Below, piece by piece: positions 33,669-42,567 of a stretch of 64,000 nt of DNA (position 1 is the stretch's first letter; each line of letters begins with the position of its first letter). The notes beneath the pieces are model-generated. The model ran no database searches. It was not told the origin of the DNA and saw nothing but the letters and a program-made list of their open reading frames with translations. The position numbers were made by a program, and so were the translations under genes. This DNA comes from Streptomyces sp. SN-593 (GTDB taxonomy: Bacteria; Actinomycetota; Actinomycetes; Streptomycetales; Streptomycetaceae). The stretch spans positions 6,017,001 through 6,081,000 of the forward strand of contig NZ_AP018365.1 in the NCBI RefSeq assembly GCF_016756395.1, given 5' to 3'.

Positions 33669-34298
33669 ATGGAGTCGATCGTTCGTGGCGGTACCAGATG
33701 GCGGCGGTTCGCCGTCGTCATGGTGCCGAGCGTCGCGGCAACGGCCGCGATAGGCGTGGCGCTGGCCCAGGGGGCGCTTGCCGCGTCCTTCAGCGTGTCG
33801 GGCCAGGAGTTCAAGGTGCACGCCGACACCTTGAACGGCACCGGGTTCATCCAGTACGGCGCGGTCGACGTGCAGCACGGCGGCACGGCGCAGCCGGTCG
33901 CGGTCTCGGCCTTCAAGTCCGCCACCATCACCGGCCTGTGCCAGTCGGTGGTCCTGCCGAAGATCCCGCTGGTCGGCGATGTGACGCTGCGCCTGACCGC
34001 CGGCAACAACGGCAAGAAGGTCAAGGCCACCAACCTCTACATCGACCTGAACCAGCTCAACGCGGATGCCACCTTCTACGACATCAACATCGGTGTCGCG
34101 GCGGGCGACAGCCAGAAGGGTCCCGGTGTCGCGGCCGGCGACAAGGCGGACCCGGGTTCGTTCGCGCAGGAGGCCGACCGGGCCGTCCTGACGAACGTGG
34201 ACCAGACCGCGTGGGCGACCAGTGCCGGCACCTTCAAGCTCGCCGGCCTGAGCATGAGCGTGAAGAAGGGCTCCGGCTCCGGAGTCGAGTGCTACTAG
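33669..34298 (+). CDS. DUF6230 family secreted or envelope protein
   Basis: A 209-residue protein of the actinobacterial DUF6230 family, of unknown function. The N-terminus has Arg residues followed by a hydrophobic stretch (FAVVMVPSVAATAAIGVALAQGALAA), a signal-peptide or anchor-like sequence ending near ALAA. The mature part is beta-rich (FSVSGQEFKVHADTLNGTGFIQYG, then SAFKSATITGLCQSVVLP) and has two Cys, one near the middle and one near the end (VECY), which might form a disulfide. ATG 33669 has a clear AGGAGG site. It is followed by the DUF6114 gene after a hairpin. Confidence 0.88.
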   Translation: MESIVRGGTRWRRFAVVMVPSVAATAAIGVALAQGALAASFSVSGQEFKVHADTLNGTGFIQYGAVDVQHGGTAQPVAVSAFKSATITGLCQSVVLPKIPLVGDVTLRLTAGNNGKKVKATNLYIDLNQLNADATFYDINIGVAAGDSQKGPGVAAGDKADPGSFAQEADRAVLTNVDQTAWATSAGTFKLAGLSMSVKKGSGSGVECY

Positions 34299-34330
34299 GC
34301 GATCAGGCGAAAGCCGCGCCGAGTGGCCGC

Positions 34331-34359
34331 GGGCGAGTCGCGCGGGACGCGACTCGCCC
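34331..34359 (+). terminator. Hairpin between DUF6230 and DUF6114 genes
   Basis: GGGCGAGTCGCG (34331-34342) and CGCGACTCGCCC (34348-34359) form a perfect 12-bp stem with a five-base loop. It lies between two genes of the same apparent cluster, so it may be partial termination or an mRNA-stability element that makes the first gene more abundant. Confidence 0.7.
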
Positions 34360-34413
34360 AGGCCGCCGAACGTATCCCCACCGCACCAAGCCAGTCCCAG
34401 GGAGCTGTTTTCG

Positions 34414-35028
34414 ATGAGCGCCGAGTCGACAGGACTGAGTGCCCGGTTCCGCTACGGTCGTCTGGCGTTCCGCCACTGGAGGTGGCAACGCCCCTTCTGG
34501 GCCGGACTGCTGACCCTCGTGGCGGGCCTGCCCATCGCGTACTTCCCGTACGCGGACCTCACGCTCGGCCAGTTGACCGTGCGGATGTCCACCACCACCG
34601 GGTCCGCCTCGCTGATCATCGGTGTGCTGCTGTTCGTGCTCGGACTGACCATGTGGTTCCAGTCCGCGGTACGGATCTTCGCCGGTGTCGCCTCGATCCT
34701 GCTCGCGCTCGTGTCGCTGCCGGTGTCCAACGTCGGCGGCTTCCTGATGGGATTCGTGCTCGCGTTGCTCGGCGGAGCACTCGCCGTCTCCTGGGCGCCC
34801 GGCGTCCCGGCGACGGACGAGCCCGGCGAGAAGGCCGAACTCCCCGACGGCGACCCGGGTCCGGCGGGCGAGGACGAGGGCGCCCCCGGCGCCGCGCGCC
34901 CCGACGACCCGTTCGTGCCCGCGCAGGCCACGGGCGACGAGCCGCAACGTGCCGAGGAGCCGGTGCTGGCCGGCGGCCGCGGCGACGAAGAGACCACCAA
35001 GGAGAACGGGAGGCACCGTGCTGGGTGA
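34414..35028 (+). CDS. DUF6114 family membrane protein
   Basis: A 204-residue membrane protein of the DUF6114 family. The N-terminal part is basic (RFRYGRLAFRHWRWQRPFWAG) and is followed by helices: LLTLVAGLPIAYFPYADL, SASLIIGVLLFVLGLTMWF, AVRIFAGVASILLALVSLPV and VGGFLMGFVLALLGGALAV. The C-terminal 70 residues are acidic and Pro/Gly-rich, without structure. ATG 34414. The next gene starts inside its last codons. Always found, as far as I recall, near DUF6230 in Streptomyces, suggesting a joint envelope function, which is inference only. Confidence 0.88.
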   Translation: MSAESTGLSARFRYGRLAFRHWRWQRPFWAGLLTLVAGLPIAYFPYADLTLGQLTVRMSTTTGSASLIIGVLLFVLGLTMWFQSAVRIFAGVASILLALVSLPVSNVGGFLMGFVLALLGGALAVSWAPGVPATDEPGEKAELPDGDPGPAGEDEGAPGAARPDDPFVPAQATGDEPQRAEEPVLAGGRGDEETTKENGRHRAG

Positions 35029-36340
35029 CGACGCTCAGCCGGCCACGAGCGACGGGCCACGCGCCAGGGCGACCTCGGGGCCGCGCCACGCGGCTCCGCG
35101 CAAGTCGCTGCTGACCAAGCTGCATGTCCCCGCCGGCAAGGCGGTGGCGCTCGCCGCGATGCCCACGGCGGTGCTGATGGGCATGGGCCTGACCCCGCAT
35201 CTCGCGCAGGCCGACGAGCCCTCGACGCCGTCGTTCGCGCCCGGTGCCTGCGTCTCCCAGTCCGAGACGCCGTCCCCGACGGCGAGCGGCCAGGACACGA
35301 AGGCTGCCAAGAAGGACACCAAGACGGCGGACGCGGACGGCAAGGACGCGAAGTCCGGGGACACCGGCTCGGGCACCCCGTCGCCCACGGCCAGCCCGGA
35401 GGGCGACCGGCCGGCCCCGACCGCGAGCCCGAGCGCGTCCCCCTCGGCGGGCGGTTCGGCCAGGACGTCGACGTCCACGCCGGCGGCCACCACCGCCCCC
35501 ACGCCGACGCCGACCTCCTCCTACAACCCGCTCGACCCGCTGGGCCTGGGCGACCTGCTGAACGGGCTGCTGGGCGGCAAGAAGAGCGATCCGACGCCGA
35601 CCCCGGCGCCCACCACGGCGAGCCCGACGCCCACGCCGAGCGCCACCACGCCGGCGCTCGACCCCACGCCCACCGGCGGCTCGGGGTCGGACGGTGCGGC
35701 CGGCACCGTCAAGAAGACCACCAAGGGCGCCACGGAGACCGCCGGGAAGGCCGTCAAGGGCCTCACGGACGCCACCGCGACCCCCAAGCCGACCACCAGC
35801 CCGTCGGCCACCCCGTCGCCCTCCAGCACGTCCGCGGACGGCAAGCAGGGCTATCCCTGCCCGACGTACGACGCCAAGGCGCTCGACGACGCGAAGACCG
35901 AGGGCGGCATACCGCTGCTGCCGGACGAGCCGTGGACGCTCAAGAGCAGCATCCTGACCCTGCACGGCCTCGACTACGAGGGCATCGTGCAGGTCAAGAC
36001 GGCGAGCGGTGAGGTCAAGGACGTCCTGAAGTTCACCACCACCGGCATCGACATCGGCGACCTCGACCAGTTCGTGGTCGGCCCGAACGGCAAGGGCCAC
36101 ACCGAGGTCAAGGCCGCCAAGGGCTCGACCTCCACGATCACCGGCGGCACCACGACGCTCTACACCGAGTCGCTCAGCGGCAACCTGCTCGGCCTGATCC
36201 CGATCACCTTCACGCCGAAGGCCCCGCCGCCGCTCACCCTGCCCGAACTGTTCTTCACCGACGTGACGGTCGTCAACGCCGGCCAGTTCGGCGGCGACCT
36301 GCACGTGCCGGGCATGCAGGTGCTGCCCGACCAGCCCTAG
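35018..36340 (+). CDS. Exported protein with long Pro/Thr/Ser-rich linker (third gene of the DUF6230/DUF6114 cluster)
   Basis: A 440-residue protein with no family that I can name. The N-terminus has a basic stretch and a hydrophobic segment (KAVALAAMPTAVLMGMGL) ending near LAQADE, consistent with export. Residues of about 80-290 are a low-complexity linker rich in T, P, S, A and K, with repeats of the PTPTPS type; this part is likely disordered or wall-spanning. The C-terminal 150 residues form a beta-rich domain (LTLHGLDYEGIVQVKTASGEVKDVLKFTTTGIDIGDL, then ELFFTDVTVVNAGQFGGDLHVPGMQV). GTG 35018 overlaps the DUF6114 gene by 11 nt, so the two are coupled. A strong terminator follows. Confidence 0.82.
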   Translation: MLGDDAQPATSDGPRARATSGPRHAAPRKSLLTKLHVPAGKAVALAAMPTAVLMGMGLTPHLAQADEPSTPSFAPGACVSQSETPSPTASGQDTKAAKKDTKTADADGKDAKSGDTGSGTPSPTASPEGDRPAPTASPSASPSAGGSARTSTSTPAATTAPTPTPTSSYNPLDPLGLGDLLNGLLGGKKSDPTPTPAPTTASPTPTPSATTPALDPTPTGGSGSDGAAGTVKKTTKGATETAGKAVKGLTDATATPKPTTSPSATPSPSSTSADGKQGYPCPTYDAKALDDAKTEGGIPLLPDEPWTLKSSILTLHGLDYEGIVQVKTASGEVKDVLKFTTTGIDIGDLDQFVVGPNGKGHTEVKAAKGSTSTITGGTTTLYTESLSGNLLGLIPITFTPKAPPPLTLPELFFTDVTVVNAGQFGGDLHVPGMQVLPDQP

Positions 36341-36398
36341 CGGGCGGTGTCCCCGCCCTGGCGGGAAGCGTCCCCGCGCCGGGCCCCCGGACGGCGAA

Positions 36399-36436
36399 GC
36401 GGCCACGTACCCCCTCCCACAGGGGTGCGTGGCCGC
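36399..36436. terminator. Bidirectional terminator between the exported protein gene and pyk
   Basis: GCGGCCACGTACCCC (36399-36413) and GGGGTGCGTGGCCGC (36422-36436) form a 15-bp stem with one T-G wobble and an eight-base loop, between the convergent genes ending at 36340 and 36450. Confidence 0.82.
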
Positions 36437-36449
36437 GGCTCGCGAGGGG

Positions 36450-37868
36450 TCAGTTCCCCAGGTGGTGCACCCGGACCAGGTTGGTGGTGCCGGGGACGCC
36501 GGGCGGGGAGCCGGCCGTGATGATCACGGTGTCGCCCTTGGCGTACTCCGAGAGCTTGAGCATCTCCCGGTCGACCAGCTCCACCATCGCGTCGGTGTTG
36601 TCGACGTGCTCGACCACGAACGTCTCGACGCCCCAGGTCAGCGCGAGCTGGTTGCGGGTGGAGGGGTCGGTGGTGAAGGCCACCACCGGCTCGGGCACCC
36701 GGTAGCGGGCCAGCCGGCGCGCGGTGTCACCGGACTTGGTGAAGGCCACCAGGGTGCGCGCGTCGAGGAAGTCGGCCAGCTCGGCGGCCGCGCGGGCCAC
36801 CGCGCCGCCCTGGGTACGCGGCTTCTTGCCCGGCGCCAGCGGTTGCAGGCCCCGGCACAGCAGCTCCTCCTCGGCGGCCTCCACGATCCGCGCCATCGTC
36901 TTGACCGTTTCCACGGGGTACTTGCCGACCGAGGACTCCGCCGACAGCATCACCGCATCCGCGCCGTCCAGGATCGCGTTGGCCACGTCGGACGCCTCGG
37001 CGCGGGTCGGCCGGGAGTTGGTGATCATCGACTCCATCATCTGGGTCGCCACGATCACCGGTTTGGCGTTGCGGCGGCACAGCTCGATCAGCCGCTTCTG
37101 CACCACCGGCACCTTCTCCAGCGGGTACTCCACCGCGAGGTCGCCGCGGGCGACCATCACGGCGTCGAACGCCATGACGACGTCCTCCATGTTCTCCACC
37201 GCCTGCGGCTTCTCCACCTTGGCGATGACCGGTACCCGGCGGCCCTCCTCGTCCATCACCCGGTGCACGTCGCGCACGTCCTTGGCGTCCCGGACGAAGG
37301 ACAGCGCGACCATGTCCACGCCCATCCGGAGCGCGAACCGCAGGTCCTCGATGTCCTTCTCGGACAGCGCGGGCACGTTCACCGACGCGCCGGGCAGGTT
37401 GATGCCCTTGTGGTCGGAGATCACGCCGCCCTCGACCACCAGCGAGCGGACCCTGCTGCCCTCGACCTCGATGACCCGCAGGGCGACGTTGCCGTCGTTG
37501 ATCAGGATCGGGTCGCCCTGCGAGACGTCGCCGGGCAGGCCCTTGTAGGTGGTGCCGCAGATGGTGCGGTCGCCGGGCACGTCGTCGGTGGTGATGACGA
37601 ACTCGTCGCCGGCCACCAGCTCCACCGGCCCGTCGGCGAAGGTGGCCAGCCGGATCTTCGGACCCTGGAGGTCGGCGAGCACGCCGACCGCGCGGCCGGT
37701 CTCCTCGGCGACCTTGCGCACGCGCTGGTAGCGGCTCTCGTGCTCGGCGTGGCTGCCGTGGCTGAAGTTGAGGCGGGCCACGTTCATACCGGCGTCGACC
37801 AGCGTCTTGAGCTGGTCGTAGGAGTCGACGGCGGGACCCAGGGTGCAGACGATCTTGGCTCGGCGCAT
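36450..37868 (-). CDS. pyk: Pyruvate kinase
   Basis: Converts phosphoenolpyruvate and ADP to pyruvate and ATP, the last glycolytic step. The 472-residue product has all landmarks: RRAKIVCTLGPA at the N-terminus, MNVARLNFSHG, LADLQGPKIR, KDIEDLRFAL, the active-site VIAKVEKPQAVENM and VMVARGDLAVEYPLEKVP, then KPVIVATQMMESM, and the C-terminal allosteric domain with LVAFTKSGDTARRLARYRP-like sequence. ATG 37868 gives the normal N-terminus. It lies 101 nt downstream of the ackA gene on the same strand, within the carbon-overflow group; pta and ackA follow the same orientation. Confidence 0.97.
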   Translation of the reverse strand: MRRAKIVCTLGPAVDSYDQLKTLVDAGMNVARLNFSHGSHAEHESRYQRVRKVAEETGRAVGVLADLQGPKIRLATFADGPVELVAGDEFVITTDDVPGDRTICGTTYKGLPGDVSQGDPILINDGNVALRVIEVEGSRVRSLVVEGGVISDHKGINLPGASVNVPALSEKDIEDLRFALRMGVDMVALSFVRDAKDVRDVHRVMDEEGRRVPVIAKVEKPQAVENMEDVVMAFDAVMVARGDLAVEYPLEKVPVVQKRLIELCRRNAKPVIVATQMMESMITNSRPTRAEASDVANAILDGADAVMLSAESSVGKYPVETVKTMARIVEAAEEELLCRGLQPLAPGKKPRTQGGAVARAAAELADFLDARTLVAFTKSGDTARRLARYRVPEPVVAFTTDPSTRNQLALTWGVETFVVEHVDNTDAMVELVDREMLKLSEYAKGDTVIITAGSPPGVPGTTNLVRVHHLGN

Positions 37869-37968
37869 GGGCACTATCCTATCGGTTTGTTCCGCTCCGG
37901 AATAATGTGGGGCTGCGTAGCTGGTGCCTTCGGCGTCGGTCCCCCGCGGGACCTCGGACGTGAAGTCC

Positions 37969-39120
37969 TCAAGCGCTCGCCAGGGCATAAGTATCCCGTG
38001 CGATCTCGAACTCCTCGTCGGTGGGGACCACCGCCACCGCCACCCGGCTGGCCGCGGTGGAGACCAGCCGGGCTCCCGAGGCGCGGACGGCGTTGTGCAC
38101 CGGGTCGAGCGCGATGCCCAGGCCCTCCAGGTCGCGCAGGGCCGCGGCGCGCACCGCGGCGGAGTTCTCGCCCACGCCCGCGGTGAAGGCGATCGCGTCC
38201 ACCCGGCCGAGCACCGCGGTGAACGCCCCGACGTAGCGGCGCAGCCGGTGCACGTAGACGTCGAAGGCGAGCCGGGCCGCCGCGTCGCCCTCGCCCATCC
38301 TGCGGCCGATCTCCCGCATGTCGTTGGCGCCGCACAGCCCCAGCAGGCCGGAGCGCTTGTTGAGCAGCGCGTCGATCTCGTCGGTGCGCATCCCGGCGAC
38401 CCGCTCCAGGTGGAAGACCACCGCGGGGTCGACGTCGCCGGAGCGGGTGCCCATCACCAGCCCCTCCAGCGGTGTCAGCCCCATCGAGGTGTCCACACAC
38501 ACCCCGCCGCGCACCGCGGACGCCGAGGCGCCGTTGCCCAGGTGCAGCACGATCACGTTGGCGTCGGCCGGCTCCCGGCCCAGCAGCGCGGCCGTGGCCC
38601 GGGAGACGTAGGCGTGCGAGGTGCCGTGGAAGCCGTAGCGGCGGATGCCGTAACGGTCGGCGGTGGCGGCGTCGATGGCGTAGCGGGCCGCCGCCTCCGG
38701 GATGGTCGCGTGGAAGGCGGTGTCGAAGACCGCCACCTGCGGCAGGTCGGGGCGCAACCGGCGGGCAACCTTGATGCCGGTGATGTTCGCCGGGTTGTGC
38801 AGCGGGGCGAGTGGCACCAGCTTCTCGATCTCCTCGACCACCTCGTCGGTGATCAGGGTCGGCCCGGTGAAGCGGGTGCCGCCGTGCACCACCCGGTGCC
38901 CGACCGCCGCCAGCCGGGGCGAGTCCAGGCCCAGGCCCTGCCCGTCCAGGTCCCGCGCGACCTGCCGCAGCGCCTCGGCGTGGTCGGCGGCGCCGCCCTC
39001 CTCGCCGATCCGCTCCACCACGCCGGAGGCGGGCCGGGAGCCGTCGGCCATGTCGAGAAGCTGGTACTTCACCGACGAGGAGCCGGAGTTGAGCACGAGT
39101 ACGCGGGTCGCGGCAGTCAC
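37969..39120 (-). CDS. ackA: Acetate kinase
   Basis: Converts acetyl phosphate and ADP to acetate and ATP, or the reverse. The 383-residue chain has VLVLNSGSSSVKYQLLD at the N-terminus, GHRVVHGG, VAVFDTAFHATIPEAA, RRYGFHGTSHAYVS (with the conserved active-site His) and VDTSMGLTPLEGLVMGTRSGDVDP, all diagnostic. GTG 39120 overlaps the TGA of pta by four bases (GTGA), so the pair is translationally coupled. The motif IAFTAGVGENS near the end is also typical. Confidence 0.97.
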   Translation of the reverse strand: MTAATRVLVLNSGSSSVKYQLLDMADGSRPASGVVERIGEEGGAADHAEALRQVARDLDGQGLGLDSPRLAAVGHRVVHGGTRFTGPTLITDEVVEEIEKLVPLAPLHNPANITGIKVARRLRPDLPQVAVFDTAFHATIPEAAARYAIDAATADRYGIRRYGFHGTSHAYVSRATAALLGREPADANVIVLHLGNGASASAVRGGVCVDTSMGLTPLEGLVMGTRSGDVDPAVVFHLERVAGMRTDEIDALLNKRSGLLGLCGANDMREIGRRMGEGDAAARLAFDVYVHRLRRYVGAFTAVLGRVDAIAFTAGVGENSAAVRAAALRDLEGLGIALDPVHNAVRASGARLVSTAASRVAVAVVPTDEEFEIARDTYALASA

Positions 39121-41198
39121 CGGAGGTCCCCCTGGGCCTGGATCGCGGTGATCGCGACCGTGTTGACGATGTCCTGGACCAGCGCGCCGCGGGACAGGTC
39201 GTTGACCGGCTTGCGCAGGCCCTGGAGGACCGGCCCGACCGCGACCGCGCCCGCCGAGCGCTGGACGGCTTTGTAGGTGTTGTTGCCGGTGTTCAGGTCC
39301 GGGAAGACCAGCACCGTGGCCCGGCCGGCCACCGCGGAGCCCGGCAGCTTCGCCGCCGCGACCACCGGCGAGACCGCCGCGTCGTACTGGATCGGGCCCT
39401 CGACCAGCAGGTCCGGGCGCCGCTGGCGGACCAGTTCGGTGGCCGCCCGCACCTTGTCCACGTCGGCGCCCGAGCCGGAGGTGCCGGTGGAGTACGACAG
39501 CATCGCCACCCGCGGCTGCACGTCGAAGCGGGCCGCGGTGCCGGCCGCCTGGATCGCGATGTCCGCGAGCTGCTCGGCGTCCGGGTCGGGGTTGACCGCG
39601 CAGTCGCCGTAGACCAGCACCCGGTCGGCCAGGCACATGAAGAACACCGAGGAGACGATGGCCGCGCCCGGCCGGGTCTTGATGATCTCGAAGGCCGGGC
39701 GGATCGTGGCGGCCGTGGAGTGCACCGCGCCCGAGACCATGCCGTCGGCCAGGCCCTCCTGCACCATCAGCGTGCCGAAGTACGACACGTCGGCGACCAC
39801 GTCGTAGGCCAGCTCGTAGCTGACGCCCTTGTGCGCGCGGAGCTTGGCGTACAGGGCGGCGAAACGGTCCCGCAGCGGCGAGGTGTGCGGGTCCACGATG
39901 TCCAGCGCCGGGTCGTCCAGGCCGATGCCGAGGTCGCCCGCCTTCTTGCGGACCGCGTCCTCCTCGCCGAGCAGGGTCAGTTCGCACACGCCCCGGCGCA
40001 GCAGCACCTCGGCGGCGCGCAGGATGCGCTCCTCGCCGCCCTCGGGCAGCACGATCCGCCGCTTGTTCGTCCTGGCCCGCTCCAGCAGCGCGTGCTCGAA
40101 CATCATCGGGGTGACGCGCGCGGAGCGGGCCACCGACAGCCGCTCGGTCAGCTCGGTGGTGTCCACCCCCGTCTCGAACAGGCCGAGCGCGGTCTCCGCC
40201 TTGCGCGGGGTGCCCGCGCCGAGCTTGCCGTCCAGCCCGAACAGCTCGGTAGCGGTGAGGAACGAGCCGGTCGGCACCGCCACCACGGGGGTGCCCGGGG
40301 CCAGCCGGTCGGCCAGCCGCAGGATGTCCTGGCCGGGCTTCTCGCCCAGGGTCAGCAGCACGCCCGCGATCGGCGGCGCGCCGGCGGAGTGCGCGGCCAG
40401 CGCTCCTATGATCAGGTCGGCGCGGTCGCCGGGAGTGACCACCACGCAGCCGGGCGTCAGCGCCGGCAGGAAGGTCGGCAGCATCGCCCCGCCGAAGACG
40501 AAGTCCAGCGCGTCCCGGGCCAGCCCCGCGTCGTCGCCGAGCAGCACCTCCGCGCCGAGCGTCTGCACGATCTGCCGGACCGTGGGCGCCGACAGCGCGG
40601 GCTCGTCGGGCAGCACGTAGACCGGCACGTCCAGGCTGCGCCGCAACTGGTCGGCCGCGGAGTCGAGCTGGTCGGGGTCCACCCGGTTGGCGACCATCGC
40701 GATCACGTCGCAGCCGAGGTTGGTGTAGGCGTGGTGGGCGTTGCGGACCTCCGCGACCACCGACTCGGCGTTCTGGTCGCGACCGCCGATCACCGGCAGC
40801 ACCGACGCGCCGCACTCGTTCGCCAGCCGGGCGTTCACCCCCAGTTCGGCGGGCAGGTTGGTGGCGGCGAAGTCCGAGCCGAGGACGAGCACCGTGTCGT
40901 AGCTCTCCGCGACCCGCAGGTACCCCTCGACGAGTCGCGCGGTCAGCGCGTCCTGGCCCTGCTCGGCCTGGAGGGCCGCGGCCTCCTCGTACCCCATGCC
41001 GAAGTACGTCGCCGGGTCCTGGGTGAGCCGGTAGCGGCCGCGCAGCAGCTCGAAGATCCGGTCGGGGGTGTCGTGGACCAGTGGGCGGTAGAGGCCGACC
41101 CGGTCCACCTGGCGGGTCAGCAGCTCCATCATTCCGAGTTCCACGACCTGACGGCCGTCGCCACGGCCGATGCCCGTGACGTAGACGCTGCGCGTCAC
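39117..41198 (-). CDS. pta: Phosphate acetyltransferase
   Basis: Converts acetyl-CoA and phosphate to acetyl phosphate and CoA, working with AckA. The 693-residue protein is the long type: an N-terminal BioD-like domain (about 1-220), a DRTGG domain (about 220-330) and the C-terminal PTA catalytic domain (about 370-690), with RIVLPEGGEERIL, VSGAVHSTAATIRPAFEIIKTRPG, FPDLNTGNNTYKAVQRSAGA and GPVLQGLRKPVNDLSRG. The N-terminal P-loop position holds VYVTGIGRGDGRQVVELG, not a canonical GxxxxGK(S/T), so ATP binding there is doubtful. GTG 41198. It is the first gene of pta-ackA, divergent from the lactate dehydrogenase homologue. Confidence 0.96.
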   Translation of the reverse strand: MTRSVYVTGIGRGDGRQVVELGMMELLTRQVDRVGLYRPLVHDTPDRIFELLRGRYRLTQDPATYFGMGYEEAAALQAEQGQDALTARLVEGYLRVAESYDTVLVLGSDFAATNLPAELGVNARLANECGASVLPVIGGRDQNAESVVAEVRNAHHAYTNLGCDVIAMVANRVDPDQLDSAADQLRRSLDVPVYVLPDEPALSAPTVRQIVQTLGAEVLLGDDAGLARDALDFVFGGAMLPTFLPALTPGCVVVTPGDRADLIIGALAAHSAGAPPIAGVLLTLGEKPGQDILRLADRLAPGTPVVAVPTGSFLTATELFGLDGKLGAGTPRKAETALGLFETGVDTTELTERLSVARSARVTPMMFEHALLERARTNKRRIVLPEGGEERILRAAEVLLRRGVCELTLLGEEDAVRKKAGDLGIGLDDPALDIVDPHTSPLRDRFAALYAKLRAHKGVSYELAYDVVADVSYFGTLMVQEGLADGMVSGAVHSTAATIRPAFEIIKTRPGAAIVSSVFFMCLADRVLVYGDCAVNPDPDAEQLADIAIQAAGTAARFDVQPRVAMLSYSTGTSGSGADVDKVRAATELVRQRRPDLLVEGPIQYDAAVSPVVAAAKLPGSAVAGRATVLVFPDLNTGNNTYKAVQRSAGAVAVGPVLQGLRKPVNDLSRGALVQDIVNTVAITAIQAQGDLR

Positions 41199-41263
41199 CC
41201 CTGTGCTCCGTTCCTGCCGAACCCGTGCCGCGGGAGCGGTGCCTGCCGCGCGGGGTGTCCTGG

Positions 41264-41283
41264 GTGCGTACGTGCGTACGCAC
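41264..41283. promoter_or_regulatory. Repeated palindrome in the pta / D-LDH divergent gap
   Basis: GTGCGTAC occurs twice in direct succession (41264-41271 and 41272-41279), and the second copy extends into the perfect 12-bp palindrome GTGCGTACGCAC (41272-41283). It sits in the 279-nt gap between divergent pta and the lactate dehydrogenase gene, where a shared carbon or redox regulator might act. Confidence 0.5.
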
Positions 41284-41477
41284 AGCAGACGCTAACGCGC
41301 CAACCGGGCGAATGCCCGACGAGGGCGGGGCCTGTCGGGGTCGCGTCGGGGGACGGGCGGGGCACTGGGCCGTTCGGGGACCGCCGTGCGAGCGCGGCGC
41401 GGCGCCCCCCGCGCTTCCGGCGGGTGGCACCGGACGGGCACGTAGAGTGAGGGGAAGCGGAGACGGAGGGCGGCGCC

Positions 41478-42476
41478 ATGGAGGTCCTGGCTACCGGAGT
41501 GCAGCGTGACGAGCGGCCCCTGCTGGAGCGCGCCTTCGCGCCGCGGCACGACGTCCGCTGCCTGGAGACCGTGCTGACCGCCGACACCCTCCCGCTCGCC
41601 GCGGGGTACGAAGCGGTGTCGACCAGCGTCAACGCGGTCCTGGACGCGCCCGTGCTGGAGGCGCTGGTGCGCGGCGGCACCCGGCTGATCACCCAGCGCT
41701 CCACCGGCTACAACAACATCGACCTCGCGCACGCCGAGCGGCTGGGGCTGACCGTGGCCCGGGTGGCCCGCTACTCCCCGTACGCGGTCGCGGAGTTCGC
41801 GTGGGCGCTGGCCATGGCGCTCAACCGCCGTGTCGTGCGGGCCGCCTCGCGCACCCGCGACTTCGACTTCCGGCTGGACGGGCTGCTCGGCCGGGACTTC
41901 CACGGCCGCACCGCCGGGGTCATCGGCACCGGGCGGATCGGCTCGGCGTTCGCCGCGATCGCCCGCGGCTTCGGCATGCGGCTGCTCGGCTGGGACATCT
42001 CGGTCAGCCCGCGGTGCCAGGAGATGGGCATGGAGTACGTCGAACTCGACCGGCTGCTGCGCGAGTCCGACCTGATCAGCCTGCACGTCCCGCTGATGCC
42101 CTCCACCCACCACCTGCTGGGCGCACGGCGGTTGGGCGAGCTGAAGGACGACGCGATCGTGGTCAACACCGGCCGCGGCGCGCTGATCGACGCCGACGCC
42201 CTGGTGGACACGCTGCGCGCGGGCCGGCTCGGCGGGGTGGGCCTGGACGTGTACGAGGAGGAGGCCGGCGTCTTCTTCTACGACAAGTCGCTGGAGGTGA
42301 TGACCGACGACACCCTGGCCCGACTGCTGACCTTCACGAACGTGCTGGTCACCTCGCACCAGGCGTACTTCACGGTGGACGCGGTGGAGGAGATCGTCAC
42401 GGCGACCGTCCGCAATGTGGACGACTACCTCGCCGGACGGATCACCGAGTGCACGCTGATCCCGAAGTCCCCGTGA
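41478..42476 (+). CDS. D-2-hydroxyacid dehydrogenase (D-lactate dehydrogenase-like, LdhA type)
   Basis: An NAD-dependent 2-hydroxyacid dehydrogenase of 332 residues, most like fermentative D-lactate dehydrogenase LdhA. Catalytic elements: RSTGYNNIDL near residue 74, the nucleotide motif VIGTGRIGSAFAAIA, VVNTGRGALIDADALVD with the conserved Arg region, GLDVYEEEAGVFFYDKS (Glu) and VLVTSHQAYFT (catalytic His). The LFFYDKS-like insertion and final DDYLAGR fit the LdhA group. ATG 41478. A 91-nt gap separates it from pfkA downstream on the same strand, perhaps in one unit. Its position beside pta-ackA suggests a role in overflow or low-oxygen metabolism. Confidence 0.93.
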   Translation: MEVLATGVQRDERPLLERAFAPRHDVRCLETVLTADTLPLAAGYEAVSTSVNAVLDAPVLEALVRGGTRLITQRSTGYNNIDLAHAERLGLTVARVARYSPYAVAEFAWALAMALNRRVVRAASRTRDFDFRLDGLLGRDFHGRTAGVIGTGRIGSAFAAIARGFGMRLLGWDISVSPRCQEMGMEYVELDRLLRESDLISLHVPLMPSTHHLLGARRLGELKDDAIVVNTGRGALIDADALVDTLRAGRLGGVGLDVYEEEAGVFFYDKSLEVMTDDTLARLLTFTNVLVTSHQAYFTVDAVEEIVTATVRNVDDYLAGRITECTLIPKSP

Positions 42477-42567
42477 CACCGGGGGCCCGGTCCGCCCGGC
42501 CCGAACGGCGGCGCGGACCCGCGCCCGGTCCGCGAACCGCTACCCGTGTCTCCTGGAGAGAACGCCC

